Assembly (NCBI GenBank): GCA_958298945.1
Contig: OY282605.1
Coordinates: 113,890,267 to 113,954,266, forward strand
Origin: Atherix ibis
Taxonomy: Eukaryota; Arthropoda; Insecta; Diptera; Athericidae
Direction: 5' to 3'
Length of the DNA stretch: 64,000 nucleotides
Shown here: positions 1 to 11,589 of the stretch, piece after piece
How the letters are laid out: each line of letters begins with the position of its first letter
Numbering within the stretch: position 1 is the first letter of the stretch
Notes under the pieces: model-generated
Seen by the model: the letters and a program-made list of their open reading frames with translations, nothing else
Databases searched by the model: none
Told to the model about the DNA's origin: nothing
Program-made: the position numbers and the translations under genes

Positions 1-529
1 AGAATTCATAAAAATTTTAATTTTCTAATTTTTACAAATTCATTGTATAAAAACAAATTAGCTTTACATGGGTAATATGTAGTAACATCTTATTGGTAAT
101 GACTAGATTTGTTTTTATTTTTCAGTTATTGCCATTTTATTTGTAAAATTTTCTATTAACATACAAACTAATTTGGTAAATTTGATTGATTTATTGAAGT
201 GACGTAATTTTATCTAACTTTACTTTTTAAAATTTTTCTTCTTCATTTAATTCGTTTATTACTAATTAGAGGGTAAAAACTTTATTGACTGATTGCGATA
301 ACGTAATTTTATTTAACTTTATATAATAGTTAAATAAAATTATTATCGTTAATTTATTTTTATCAATTATATCTTTACGTTACGATAATATATTTTTCGT
401 ACACGTTTTTTTTACAAACACGCATGATATTTTTGTATTTAATTATTTTATAATTAAATATAGACACTATGTATGTTGATATTAATTGTGTATACACTTA
501 AGACTTCGGCTCAGCAGCCGAACCACATA
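1..529. other. AT-rich intergenic sequence, no gene seen
   Basis: The stretch is strongly AT-rich with short simple runs and contains no open reading frame of note and no recognised RNA gene. It ends at the left terminus of a decayed mariner element. Confidence 0.6.
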
Positions 530-1637
530 CCACCTTGATCAAAAAGTTACCGGAATTTATTCAGAAAATTAAGAATACAAGTTTATTCATCTAAATCTAT
601 ATTGTCCCCTTCAAAGTAATCCCCATCGACTTTAACACACTTATGCTAGCGCTTGATCCAATCCTCGAAACATTTTTTTATATTCGGTTTTCGGTATGTC
701 CATCAGTGCTTCCTGCGATTTTTCTATTACTGCCTCTCGGCTGTTGAAACGCGTTCCCCGTAATGGTTTTTTAACTCGATTGAACAGAAAGAAGTCACAG
801 GGAGCAAAATCAGGTGAATTCGGTGGTTGTTGGATGGTATTTGTTGCATTTTTCGTAAAAAAATTACGAATAATGATGTCACTGTGCGACGGTGCGTTAT
901 CATGGTGCAAAATCCACGAGTTTTCTGCCCACAATTCTGGTCTCTTTCGGCGAATTGCTTCACGCAAACGTCTTATAACGCCCAAATAATACTCTTTGTT
1001 TACTGTCCGGCCTTCTGGTAAAAATTCATGATGCACTACACCGTTGTAATCCATGAAAACCGTGAGCATTGGTTTCTTTTTTGACTGAAAACGACGTGGT
1101 TTTTTTGGTCTCGGCTCATTTGGTGTACGGCATACACTTGCCTGATGTCTGGATTGCGTGTCGTACTCATAAACCCACGTCTCGTCTCCAGTAATGATCC
1201 TTTTAATGAATGTGGGATCGGATTCAGCCTCGCAAATCATGTCTTTTGCGACGTCAACACGGTCTCTTTTTTGCATGAAATTGAGGTCTTTTGGCACCAA
1301 CTTTGCTGCTACAGGACGGAAACCCAAATCATTAACCAAAATGTCTTGGACGGGTCCATAGGCAATGTTCAAGTCGTCCGCTATCTCTCTGATGGTTAAT
1401 TTGCGGTTATTCACCAACATTTCTTTTACTTTATCAATGTTTTCGTCGGTTTTCGATGTCGATGGTCTGCCATTGCGTTCATCATCTTCGATTGACTCAC
1501 GACCACTTTTGAAACTTGGCTACGTAACTTTTGCAAATGTTTAGATGTACCAACTTAACAAAAAAAAAACAGAACTCAAATCGGAACAATGGGAACGCCA
1601 CACTCCCATCGTTCCGGGAACTTTTTGATCAAAGTGG
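530..1637 (-). mobile_element. Decayed mariner (DD34D) transposon
   Basis: The two ends are inverted repeats of about 27 bp sharing the core TTGATCAAAAAGTT, starting at 530 and ending at 1637. A TA lies at 528-529; the matching right-hand TA has mutated to AA. The element is about 1.1 kb, somewhat shorter than the usual 1.3 kb, because part of the transposase N-terminal region is missing. It carries one transposase remnant on the minus strand. Confidence 0.85.
641..1480 (-). pseudogene. mariner transposase remnant
   Basis: The minus-strand frame encodes a mariner transposase: a helix-turn-helix segment (NNRKLTIREIADDLNIAYG), then GDETWVYEYD with the first catalytic Asp, HHDNAPSH with the second, and SPDFAPCDFFLF with the third. 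Thirty-four residues separate the last two, the DD34D signature. The frame continues upstream of the first Met to about 1480, where the extreme N-terminus is lost. Near the C-terminus a frameshift ends the protein early; the expected tail (EDWIKR, then GDYFEGDNIDLDE) is readable in another frame near 590-660 with a stop. The catalytic core is whole but the protein is not. Confidence 0.85.
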
Positions 1638-2734
1638 AATTTCTTTCCGCGGCTTAACACTGAATGCCAAGCGTGCCTATTTTCTTGGCATCATGATGCC
1701 GGCTCATACGTGATTTTTGTCGCGTACGCACTTACGCCGGCTTCGCAATTCATTTGATGAAAATGTCATCGTCTCATGGGATCTTCACGAAAGATACTCA
1801 ACTCATAAGCTTCTTTGGTAACATTCAAATCATCAATGCCACAGTCAAAGCTAACATAACAAGAACGTTCCTAGCAGCACCAGCATCATTCTCAAACCAA
1901 CGTATGCCTCCAATCTTAAATGCAGACCAAAGAGTCAATTTTTTATGACAGTTTTGCTTGTTTACAAAGCGCCATAACGTCAAAAATGAGCTCCACTATA
2001 GTGCAAACTTTTGTATTTAAATGAAAGCAACTCAACAATTTAAAGTAAATTAATATATTTAAAGATTAAGACGACCTTAATACAAGTAAGATGGCGTGGC
2101 CTTTTTTTACTATAACATGTTATAAAAGTAGAGCAGTGTTACCAGGAAAAGTGTCGACTGTCAGCATTACCAACACAAACTACCATTTTGATAATAAAGT
2201 TTAACCATTTCAACGAGCTCTTCAACTGTACATTTTGCGTTTCCATCCTAATAAATGGAAAATATCGACCTGAGATGATAGACTTACTTTAATCGAAGGC
2301 ATCGGCTAAACTGAATTGTCAATAGCTCACGTCAAGAAATAAAAAACCAAACATGGCTGCAGGTAGCTGTCAAAGATTCACTTGGTCTGTTAAAAACTTC
2401 GCTAGGTTTTCTTTCTAGTAAGTCCAGTATACGTGTTATTAGAATGTTCCTGCCGTGCTACTATTGTAGGCTTTTATACACGAATATTTACCAAATTCTA
2501 TATGAATTATATTTTATCAAAAAAAATTTCATCTCCTTATCATCAATTTTCATCCATTTCCACTTTATTTATAAATAAATTTTCCCATTAAAAAAGCCCA
2601 AATATCTCTTCACAATTTGACCCTAATGTTCGCTAAAAATTATATTTTATTCGTACAAAAAATGACCATATTTTGAATTGCCGTCGTTTGATGATTTTTG
2701 CGAATTATTTTTTACTCACACCAAATTGATTTTA
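1638..2734. other. Intergenic stretch, nothing recognised
   Basis: A short frame at 1531-1713 and another at 1754-1948 show no recognisable motif and have no supporting context. The rest is AT-rich and non-coding as far as can be read. Confidence 0.5.
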
Positions 2735-2930
2735 ACCCCTTTAGCCATGCGTAGGCAAACAGACTGTACCAACGTTGGAGGATTTCTTTCCACACATTCC
2801 ATTGGCCAAACACCATAAAACTAGTCTACTCAACAACTTTTCCCAAATTGTGGGCAAGGAAACTTATCAGAATTCGGATTGGGCATTCCTGTGGCGTTCA
2901 ACTCACCATTCCCCATATTTTGAATAAATA
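2735..2930 (+). mobile_element. I-type LINE 3' fragment
   Basis: The sequence aligns by eye with the C-terminal end of ORF2 of the complete LINE in this window (about 8815-9060): both contain TTTAGCCAT near the start, then TTGTGGGC/TTTTGGGC, then a CGGATTGG block, then a CCCATATT block. It is diverged and interrupted at its right side by a long palindrome. Confidence 0.7.
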
Positions 2931-2932
2931 CG

Positions 2933-3020
2933 ACTTTTACAGCTATACTTGTGTTTGTAGTGGTAATATCTCGTCTAGAGAGATAGTTACCACTACAAAC
3001 ACAAGTATAGCTGTAAAAGT
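2933..3020. repeat. Perfect 34-bp inverted repeat (hairpin)
   Basis: The left arm at 2933-2966 (starting ACTTTTACAGCTATAC) is the exact reverse complement of the right arm at 2987-3020. The 20-nt centre extends the pairing imperfectly (TATCTC with GAGATA). It interrupts LINE-derived sequence. It could be a minimal fold-back element; no transposase is present. Confidence 0.9.
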
Positions 3021-3641
3021 AGGCAGTGTTAGTAGTCACTTCCCAATGCAAATGCATATGTAGGAGCAATTTCTCTAAAGAACTACTGAGAAATTGCGTA
3101 AAAATGGCCACCACGTGGAGACTTCTGACAAAATGGCGTGCACAAAATTTACGCGGAAAACAATTTTTGCGGTCGATCTTTGAAGTCGGCTTCAAAGTTG
3201 CAGTTAGCGGCAAAGGTCAGCGTCTATGAAACTTGCTGAACCGAAGAAAATTTTGTCTAGGAAACTAGCGGGGGAAGAGGGTGGCCTTGATAGGAATGGA
3301 CAGGTCAGGATTTCCCGGGGCAACTGAATGGTACTCCTCTCAAGGACCTACGAATGAAGACAGGGGAGTTAACATACAACAACGTCACCAAGGCTGAAAC
3401 CTCTTTTTTTATTGTGAAAGGGAAGCAGTCGGCGGAAGTGAATGCTTCTGGTACCAAAACGACTGCATACAGCTGCGGCACGTGTACGAGCAAATCCAAA
3501 CTCCATCCGACGCTTGGGAACCGAGCTAGACATAAATATACGCATGGCACTATTTGTCGCTGCATATAAGATAGTAACTTTATACAAAAAACTGCGACTT
3601 GCACAGGCATATCTCTGCAACAAAGGATCCTATCAACACAA
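3021..3641. other. Unassigned stretch between palindrome and LINE
   Basis: Several overlapping short frames exist on both strands (for example 3354-3569 plus, 3305-3610 minus). None shows a recognisable domain. Base composition is more balanced than the neighbouring intergenic DNA, so an unrecognised repeat is possible. Confidence 0.35.
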
Positions 3642-3657
3642 AAACACTATGGGCAAG
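3642..3657 (+). repeat. Target-site duplication, left copy
   Basis: The 16-bp word AAACACTATGGGCAAG occurs here and again at 9335-9350, exactly flanking the LINE. This marks insertion by target-primed reverse transcription. Confidence 0.9.
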
Positions 3658-3860
3658 CCATTCCGGTCCACACTGCGTACCAGTGCGGACGTACCTTGTT
3701 TTTTCTCTCCTATATCGAATAGTCTCTATTCGATAGAAATTTTTATCAGTGCTTGTTCTCAGTTTCATAGTTTTCACTTGACCTTTCACTTGACCTTTTT
3801 ATCTCCCTCCCTCGCGTGTGTAGTGTAAAAACAGTGTAACTGCAGCTGAAAACCAGGAAA

Positions 3861-5297
3861 ATGGACGTGGACGTCGACTTCAGGCCACCGGACCCCCCCC
3901 CCCCGCCACCAGATACAGGTATAACCCCTTCCATCTCAAACGCCTCTACCACAAAGCCCATTAAAAGAGCCAGACTGAATCAATACAATAACACCACAAC
4001 AAAACAAGTACATCACAATCACAACAACGATAACCAAACAAACACCAATTTCTCTCTACTGAGTAAACTGATCAATTTCCCCTCCCTTCCGACTAAAACT
4101 ACCGACCATCCTCGCTTCTTAGTAATTTCCACTTCACCCGAGGCAAAATTTAAAGCAAACGAACTCTGTCCTTTTAAAACCAGTCTGGCTCTCAAGAATA
4201 TCAGCAATGATATTCTGAAAATAAATGATTACCGTAATGGTGATTTATTGCTGACAACAAAATCGAGACTTTCGGCTGATAAATTCATTCATGCCAAACC
4301 GGTTTTTGTTAGTGACATCAAATTGAATTTCACACTTCACCCCTCCCTCAACCAAGTAAAGGGGACGATTTTTTGCAAGTGGCTTGCAAATACGTCCGAA
4401 GAGGAAATCGTCAGCAATCTCATAGAATACAACGTGGTAGAGGCAAGAAAAATAATCTCTACGCGCAACGGTACCCAGTCATTTACGGGTATTGTGGTCC
4501 TAACCTTTGACGCCTATGAACTCCCTTCAAACATAAATATCCTTTTTCACCGATTCCAAGTGAAAACTTATTACCCCAACCCTATGAGATGTCGCAACTG
4601 CCAAGTACTGGGCCATACAGCTAAATACTGTAAGGCTTCGACGGTATGTGCTAGTTGTGGACTTGCGCCTCATCCTGAAAAAACATGCACACGTGTTTTT
4701 TGCGTCAACTGCAAAACAGACGCACACACCTCAGGAGACCGTTGTTGCCGTTCTTATGCTGAGAGAAAAACCATTCTCAAAGTAATGACGGACAACAAAT
4801 GTTCCATGGCTGCAGCAACAACTATTTTCAAAAAAAACCAAATGGATGCCTCTACAATTCAATCAAACACCTCTTTTGCACAAGCAGTCCGTGCGTCATC
4901 TCATCCCATCGATACACCAATATCCTCATCATTGCCAGTAACGCCTTCTGCGTCCACCGCACCATTGCCACCATCTCCTCGCCCATCCAAAAAAACTGTA
5001 CCCTCTCCTTCCAAAAAAGTTCTTGAGCGTAAGCTATCAAATTCTTCAACGCCAACTATCAAGAAACCTTTCACAAATACAGAAGTCAACGCCACTTCTG
5101 GTAAACCTATTACCACCCCATCTAAATCCCCACCATCAAATTCCCACACACCTTCAAACCACCCCCGATCCACCAGTGAACAAGTTGCTATATTAATTAG
5201 CACGTTGAAAGACCTCGATCCAGAAGATCGCAACACCGTTCTAACCTTAGCCCAAAAAATGAAGTCTGGAAAACCAGGCACAAGCTCCAAAAAATAA
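3861..5297 (+). CDS. LINE ORF1, gag-like nucleic-acid-binding protein
   Basis: This 478-residue protein is the LINE nucleocapsid-like product that coats element RNA. It begins with an acidic and proline-rich stretch (residues about 1-20). From about residue 243 it carries three consecutive zinc knuckles: CRNCQVLGHTAKYC, CASCGLAPHPEKTC and a third with CVNC, as in I/Jockey-type ORF1 proteins. The C-terminal 130 residues are rich in Ser, Pro and Lys and are probably disordered. The ATG is the first in the frame and follows a 200-bp leader. ORF2 starts 185 bp downstream. The frame is intact along its whole length. Confidence 0.88.
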   Translation: MDVDVDFRPPDPPPPPPDTGITPSISNASTTKPIKRARLNQYNNTTTKQVHHNHNNDNQTNTNFSLLSKLINFPSLPTKTTDHPRFLVISTSPEAKFKANELCPFKTSLALKNISNDILKINDYRNGDLLLTTKSRLSADKFIHAKPVFVSDIKLNFTLHPSLNQVKGTIFCKWLANTSEEEIVSNLIEYNVVEARKIISTRNGTQSFTGIVVLTFDAYELPSNINILFHRFQVKTYYPNPMRCRNCQVLGHTAKYCKASTVCASCGLAPHPEKTCTRVFCVNCKTDAHTSGDRCCRSYAERKTILKVMTDNKCSMAAATTIFKKNQMDASTIQSNTSFAQAVRASSHPIDTPISSSLPVTPSASTAPLPPSPRPSKKTVPSPSKKVLERKLSNSSTPTIKKPFTNTEVNATSGKPITTPSKSPPSNSHTPSNHPRSTSEQVAILISTLKDLDPEDRNTVLTLAQKMKSGKPGTSSKK

Positions 5298-5482
5298 CAT
5301 TGCTAATGTTTTTTCTAAGAGTACGAGCCTGCAATCTTGTGAACAGGAAGTGGTATGCCTTTCGGCAATCCCCTTATGGTTCACAGATTTACAGTCCAGT
5401 TCTTCTCCTATTTTTTCCCCTCATGCAGCACTATTTCTGGGCAGGTTACTGTCCTAGTTTTTAGCTTGCCTAACTTTCTACT

Positions 5483-8400
5483 ATGGTAAATATCCATAGA
5501 AATGGTATAAGTAACAACGCCAGATGTTCCATTTTGCAATGGAACATCTACGGGTTCCTTAATAACCTAGAAGGTCTGAGCCTGCTACTAAATCAGTACT
5601 CTCCAAAAATAGTTGCTTTGCAAGAAACCAAATTACCTCACTCCTACAACCAAGCATTTTATCAAAAATACCAATGTTTGTTTTACAACAAAACCAACAA
5701 CAATAAAAGAGGTGGCGTATGTTTCCTCATACACCCCTCCATATCCTACTCACAAATTCACATTTCAACAAATTTTTTGACAATCCTTATTTCTGTAAAT
5801 ACCTCTCCCAAAGTCCACATTGCCAATATATATATTGAACACAGCCTACGTTTTTCTCAAGCAGATTGGCAAGGTCTAATTAGCCAATTACCTGAAAATA
5901 CCATCATCCTTGGAGATTTCAATGCCCACAGTCATGCTTGGAGTTCCCCAAGAACCTGTTGGCGCGGGAAAATCTTCGAGGAATGGCTCAACTCTACCGA
6001 TTCGAGCTTCACTCTACTAAACGATGGTTCACCAACCTTTTTCTCAACCAGAGGTACTACCTCTGTTCTCGACCTCACCTTCGTTCCTACACGGAACTTT
6101 GGATTATATTCATGGAAAGTTCATGGCTTCCTCGAAGGAAGTGACCACTTGCCCATACTTGTGGAGGCAAATGTTGCGCACGTTAAAATAAAACCACTGT
6201 CACGGTTCATAGAAGAGCGCGCAAATTGGGAAAATTACAGAGCTGCGATTTTCAAAGCTTCTGCTGATCTACCCGTTGCCCAATCTCCTAATCTTGAGGC
6301 AGAAAACGTGATAAAAATCTTCAGACGTGCAGCTGCTGGGACAATTCCCTCTTCAGCTGGCATGTCTAAAAAACAACCTAAATGGTATACCCATGAAATC
6401 GCAACATTACGACGTGAAAGAAATATGGCCTGGAAAGACTACTCTCGTTTTTCCAGTACGACTAATCTCATCGAATTGAGACTCAGGACTGCTCGAGTTA
6501 AAAGAGCAGTGAAACAAGCCAAGCGAACAGCTTGGAATAACTTCACCACCTCAATTGATTCCCGAACTTCACCGAAAGAAGCATGGAGAGGTATTAACTG
6601 CATTCTTGGTCGCCAAAAAAATGGGATTATCCCATCTATTGAGTCTGAGAATGGAGTTATATCCGACTCGACAGCTATCGTTGAGGAACTGGCACAGTCC
6701 TGGGCCTCGTTTTCATCCAACAACCACCTTAGTGATTCATGTCGTAGAGAGAAACAATACTTCACGGAAAATCTCTCGCCTATACCGTCAGCCTCCACCC
6801 TAATCTTGAACCAGCCAGTAACGCTTGCGGAGTTCAACTTTTCGTTGAATTCCTTCAAGGGAACCACACCTGGTAGGGACAAGGTTTCTTTTAAAATGAT
6901 TAAAGAGGCATCTTCGACCTTTCATATTAGAATTGTCAACCTCTTTAACAAAATTCTGGAAAAATCTATTTTCCCAAATTCCTGGAAGGTCGCAACAGCC
7001 ATTCCAGTTCCCAAAAAAAATCTCTCCCATTCTTCGGCTAACAACTTTAGACCAATTTCATTACTGCCTTGCACTTCCAAGATCCTGGAAAAGATCTTAG
7101 CTACAAGACTTAACCAGGCGCTTGCCAATAGACTCAATCCCCAACAACATGCCTATAGGTCAGGCAGGGGAACTCTGAGTATGCTACTCGAACTCCAACA
7201 TTCAATCCATAATTGCTACAAACGTAGACATTGTGGTTTACTGTTGTCCTTCGACCTAGAAAAGGCGTATGACCGAATTTGCCCACATAGGGTACTCTCA
7301 CAGCTGGCAGAGTGGGGAGTAGACTCTGCAATATTGGCACTACTACGTTCCTACCTAACTGGTAGAACCTTCACGGTACGCGCCAACGGTCATTTTTCGT
7401 CAAAACGCGAAATGAAAAACGGCATCCCACAAGGATCCCCTCTATCAACGATCCTATTCAATACATATATTCACTCCCTTTCCCACCAACTATCATCCTT
7501 TACCCACTACATATATGCCGACAATATTTTTATACTTGTATCTGGTGCTGATTTTAACAACAAATAAATAACGCAATCCGCAACATCAACACTTGGAGCA
7601 GCATAAACGGTGCGGTTATCTGTACATCGAACCCACCTTGCCTGCATGTTTGCAGGAAAAAAAATTGTAGTTTATCGGACTCGTCACTAACCCCCTTCCC
7701 TCTCCGCTCAAACGATTCCATGAAAATCCTGGGTATCTCAATTACCCGTGGAGGAAAATGGAATCTTCAGATTAAAAATGCTGTTGACAAAATTAATATC
7801 ATTCTCCGAATGGTAAAAATTTTAGTCAGCAGCAAAAGTAAGGTAAGACAAAGTGAGGCAATAAGAGTAACCAACGCCCTTTTGGACGGGACCTTACTCT
7901 ATTTCCTCACTATATGTGTCAGTGTGCCAATAGCAGGAAAAAAACTAGTCGAGGCAGCGGTAAACCGTTGTATTAGACTAGCCAGTGGAGCACATCGGAC
8001 ATCTCCGGTGGAATCCATACTGATAGAGACTGGTCGAAAACCTATTTTTCTCTGTCTTCACAAAGCCCGCCTAAGTTTAATTTACAAAAACCTATGCCTT
8101 CCGAATTATCCACTCCACACTTTAATAAAAAACATTATCATCTCCCCCAGCTCAAAAAGGAATTCATCATCGCTATCCTTATTAATATCCCACCTTGAAA
8201 GCAATTCATCCATCCTCCCCGTCGATTTCCAAACTTCCCTTCCACACCCAGATTGGAAACCGTGGTTAGGAGCAAAGTTGAAAGTGACTGCTTCTCTTGA
8301 CAGGTTTAAGAAGGCTAGAACTGATCCGTCCACATATAGGAAATTGTTCCTTGAACAGTTGGACGGATTAAAAGATCATCGACTGTTGTTCACTGATGCC

Positions 8401-9182
8401 GCCGCTGACACCGATATTACATCTTTTGCGGTCGTCGAACTTTTTGGCTGCAGCACCCGCACACTATGTTGTGGAATCTTCCCTTATAGGGCAGCTCCAT
8501 ATTACGGGGAGCTGTGGGCCATCAAAACGGCAATTGAAATTGCTACCAATATTCCCAGCCAACAAAACGTTATTATTTTTAGCGACAGCCTTGCCGCCCT
8601 TAAAGCCATTTGTGGCCCATCGAGTGACCCAGTACTTAGCGCAATTCGTCATAGCCTACTTAGCAATAGGAGTGTCGAGTTGCAATGGGTGCCAGGGCAT
8701 GTGGGAATTGTGGGTAATGAAAGTGCTGACAAGTTGGCTGGAGAAACACTCCGTCGGCCAGTGATCACAGTCATTCCCAATCTGCCTCGCCTACTAACAG
8801 AATGGCAACTAACACCTTTAGCCATCCGCAGACACGATAACTGGACCAATAGCGACACTTTTTTTTGACTCATTGGAGAACCACTAATAAACCAGTGTAT
8901 TCAACATCCATACCGAAATTTTGGGCGCGAAAGCTCCTCAGAATCCGGATTGGACATACTGCTCTTACCCATAACTTTCTTTTTGGCAACACCAATCGTC
9001 CCTTCTGCCAATCCTGTGGCACCCAGTTCACTGTCACCCATATTCTACAGGAATGCCACATAACCAAGAACTACTTTGCGAGCAGGATTCCTCCTATTAT
9101 GGAGCTCCTCGACCCAACAACTTCATTCCCTAGTCCCCTATTTAAACTTCTACAACATACTAATCTGCTCCACAAAATATAA
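5483..9182 (+). pseudogene. LINE ORF2 (endonuclease/RT/RNase H), broken
   Basis: An apurinic-type endonuclease comes first (residues about 10-215: QWN, QETK, GDFNAHSHAW, SDHLPI). The reverse transcriptase follows (RPISLLPC, SFDLEKAYDR, NGIPQGSPLS), but its catalytic box at 7514-7525 reads YADN, not YADD; the codon at 7523-7525 is AAT. A frameshift near 7560 ends this frame at 7567. The +1 frame continues from about 7570 through 8868 with an RNase H domain (FTDAAAD, ELWAIKTA, FSDSLAAL, VPGHVGIVGNESAD). A second frameshift in the T run at 8859-8867 moves the last part, with a C-terminal finger CQSCGTQFTVTHILQEC, into a third frame ending at 9182. Apart from these lesions the sequence is well preserved, suggesting a fairly recent insertion. 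Confidence 0.92.
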
Positions 9183-9334
9183 CAAAATTCTTAATATTCC
9201 ATACCACTAACCACAGACCAGTCTCTCTCAGATGATTTCCCACACGTACTACGAAGTCGCCAAATGGCCTCACGGTCGTGGTGCTATGAAGTGGCCCCTG
9301 GCACATGTCTAAGGGACCTTACAAACAAACAAAC

Positions 9335-9350
9335 AAACACTATGGGCAAG
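9335..9350 (+). repeat. Target-site duplication, right copy
   Basis: This is the exact second copy of the 16-bp word at 3642-3657. It follows the ACAA-repeat tail of the LINE, as expected for a 3' junction. Confidence 0.9.
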
Positions 9351-9639
9351 TCACGCCAAGTGTGCCGGAGGTGGCTGTAGTAACAACTCCTCTCTCACAA
9401 ACATACAACGCACGCAAAGTGAATTTGGGCGTTTGCATGCACATATTGTATATTTTTGTATTTTTTCACTACAATTGTGCAGCAGATTTTCGCGAAAATT
9501 ATTCTAGACTCACTAATACTAGTTTAATGTGGTCGAAACATATTGATACTAGCTTGGACAAATGTTATCCACGTTATGGAATGAGAATCACTTGTATGCG
9601 TTACTATTGGGCTTAGAAATCTTCTTTCAAACGTCCTTA
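9351..9639. other. Intergenic stretch, nothing recognised
   Basis: This is pre-insertion flanking DNA of the LINE. A 103-codon frame at 9305-9616 starts inside the LINE tail and shows no domain. Confidence 0.45.
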
Positions 9640-9862
9640 ATTTAATAGGACTACTTCCATTGTGGAGCTCCTGTACACAAAAACTAATATGCTCCACAAA
9701 ATCAACCACCTCTAATTGCTCCTTCTAACTAACTACCAGCCATTTTAACTAGGGTAGCTGGCAATGCCAACCTACATGTAATATGAAATCGCCTAATGAC
9801 CTCATGGTCGTGGCGCTACATAATTTTCTCTCAGAGATCTTACAATAAACAAACACAAACCA
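9640..9862 (+). mobile_element. 5'-truncated I-type LINE 3' end
   Basis: It matches the last 230 bp of the complete element: a GGAGCTCCT block, CTCCACAAAAT, then CTCATGGTCGTGGCGCTA, and a tail of ACAAA-type repeats ending near 9861. The blocks occur in the same order as at 9100-9334, in the same orientation. Confidence 0.8.
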
Positions 9863-11589
9863 TTTCTTACCCACGCCAACTTGAGTGATCACTACCCAAT
9901 TCCAAAACACTGAAACAGCCTGAGTTAAGCTCATTCCCGTAAGACTGCGGAGGTTTTAATGCAGTTTTCACAGTTTCAGTCGAAATTGTGTTTCCTACCA
10001 TTACTCACACCAACTTGAGTGATCACTCTACAAAAGGTTACGTAAACCTTAAAAGGTTATACTCAATTAAAAAGCCAATAACTGATGTGATAGTGGAAAA
10101 GATAATTAATGTGCGTTACCAGCTCTGAGCGCGCATAATCAGAACGTACACTCTCAGAGAATAAGCCTGAACGAAGAATACACGTACGTGAAAACGTTTC
10201 GTTTCTCATGTTTAAGAGCAATAATCCCTCACAGGAGTTGCGACGAGAAGAGCGAACGTTCTCATATATCTAACTCATCCGTTTCAACAGTTCATAAATA
10301 CACGTAAGCAGCAACGCGCGTGCGTTTCATAATGAGTGATTTTTTATTATTCATTGATGCACGCACGCTAAGAGGACTACGCTCACTATTTAGTCTCCAA
10401 TCTATCCGATTTTCCATACTCGTAAATACCGAATAAAGTTATTGCAATTTAAATACAAACTGTTTAAAGAAAATATGTGCAATAAATTATATTATTAACT
10501 CTTCCCTTTCCACTTTAATAATATTATTCTCACTTGGAAATCAAATAATTTACTATTTAAATAATAATAATAATATTATTATTAATAAGATACCAAAAAA
10601 TGTGCTATTCAAATTAACTAAATTAATAATAATTAAAATATTTAATATTATAGAAAAAGTAAATAAATAATTTTTTTAATTAATATAATAGAATTAAAAA
10701 CAAAATTACAGAAAAAACTTTTTAAAAAAAATTTGCAAAACAAAAATGAGAGAATAATTTAAATTGATTTATTTTTTTATTCAAATATACACACAAAAAA
10801 AATATTCGTTTATAATAATAATAATAATACTTACACGTATATTATAGTAAACACAGAGAGAATTGTAATATAATATATAAAATAATCTAAAAATTATCTT
10901 AATAAAATAATGTATAAAATGTAAAATACAATATATTATTTAAAATACCTAGTATTGATAGATAAATCATAATAAATATTTTTTGTTCACTTTAAAATGA
11001 ATACTATGGAAATAATACGAACTACATCATTTTACTTATGGAATTTATTTCCAAAAATCTCAAATGTTTAATAATTAAACTAACTACAATAGTTTAACAT
11101 TAACCAAATCAATTACATTACGTATATAATCCAAGAAAAGTAATATTTTCTGCCAATTTGTGTATATACTCATATAAATATTTCAACAATAAAAAATATA
11201 TACTTTTAATTCCAAAGCATAATAAAATATTATGTACAATAAAACTATTATTTTACGAAAAAATACTTATATTTTCTTTTCTCTTATAATTTCTCAAGGA
11301 ATTTATTTTTGTACATTCCCACATCTAAAGTGGATCATTAACGATACTCTTTTGTATAAGATTTGAATTTAATTATTTGTAAGCAAAGAAATAAATAATA
11401 ATAAAATAAAATATAATAAATTTAAAAATATATTTAATGCATTTTCATTTCTTATCAAATGTGTCCCACTTTATTTTTTCATAGGCAATTTTGGTTCAAA
11501 AATAATATCATTTTTGATGTCAACACAATAAAAAGATACTACTTGTGGGTATAAAATAGAGACAAACAGTTCGGTTCAGTGGAGAAGAA
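9863..11589. other. Intergenic; AT-rich after 10,440
   Basis: A diverged direct repeat sharing CAACTTGAGTGATCACT occurs at about 9878-9894 and again at 10011-10027. From 10,440 onward the sequence is extremely AT-rich (long runs of AATAAT and poly-A/T). No gene is seen. Confidence 0.55.

Larger units (their letters stand above)
3658..9334 (+). mobile_element. Full-length I-clade non-LTR retrotransposon
   Basis: The element is about 5.68 kb long and runs from a 5' untranslated leader (3658-3860) through a gag-like ORF1, a 185-bp spacer and a long ORF2, to a 3' tail of repeated ACAA units. It is bounded by a 16-bp direct repeat. ORF2 order is endonuclease, reverse transcriptase, RNase H, C-terminal cysteine finger. 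An RNase H domain argues for the I clade over Jockey, which lacks it. ORF1 is open, but ORF2 has two frameshifts and a mutated catalytic box, so this copy cannot move by itself. Related 3' fragments lie at 2735, 9640, 11590 and 58350. Confidence 0.92.

Noticed and set aside
3746..3961. A minus-strand frame with a run of glycines
   Set aside because: It is the complement of the proline-rich start of LINE ORF1.
3658..9334. Classification of the complete LINE as a Jockey-clade element
   Set aside because: A clear RNase H domain follows the reverse transcriptase, which Jockey elements lack and I-type elements have.
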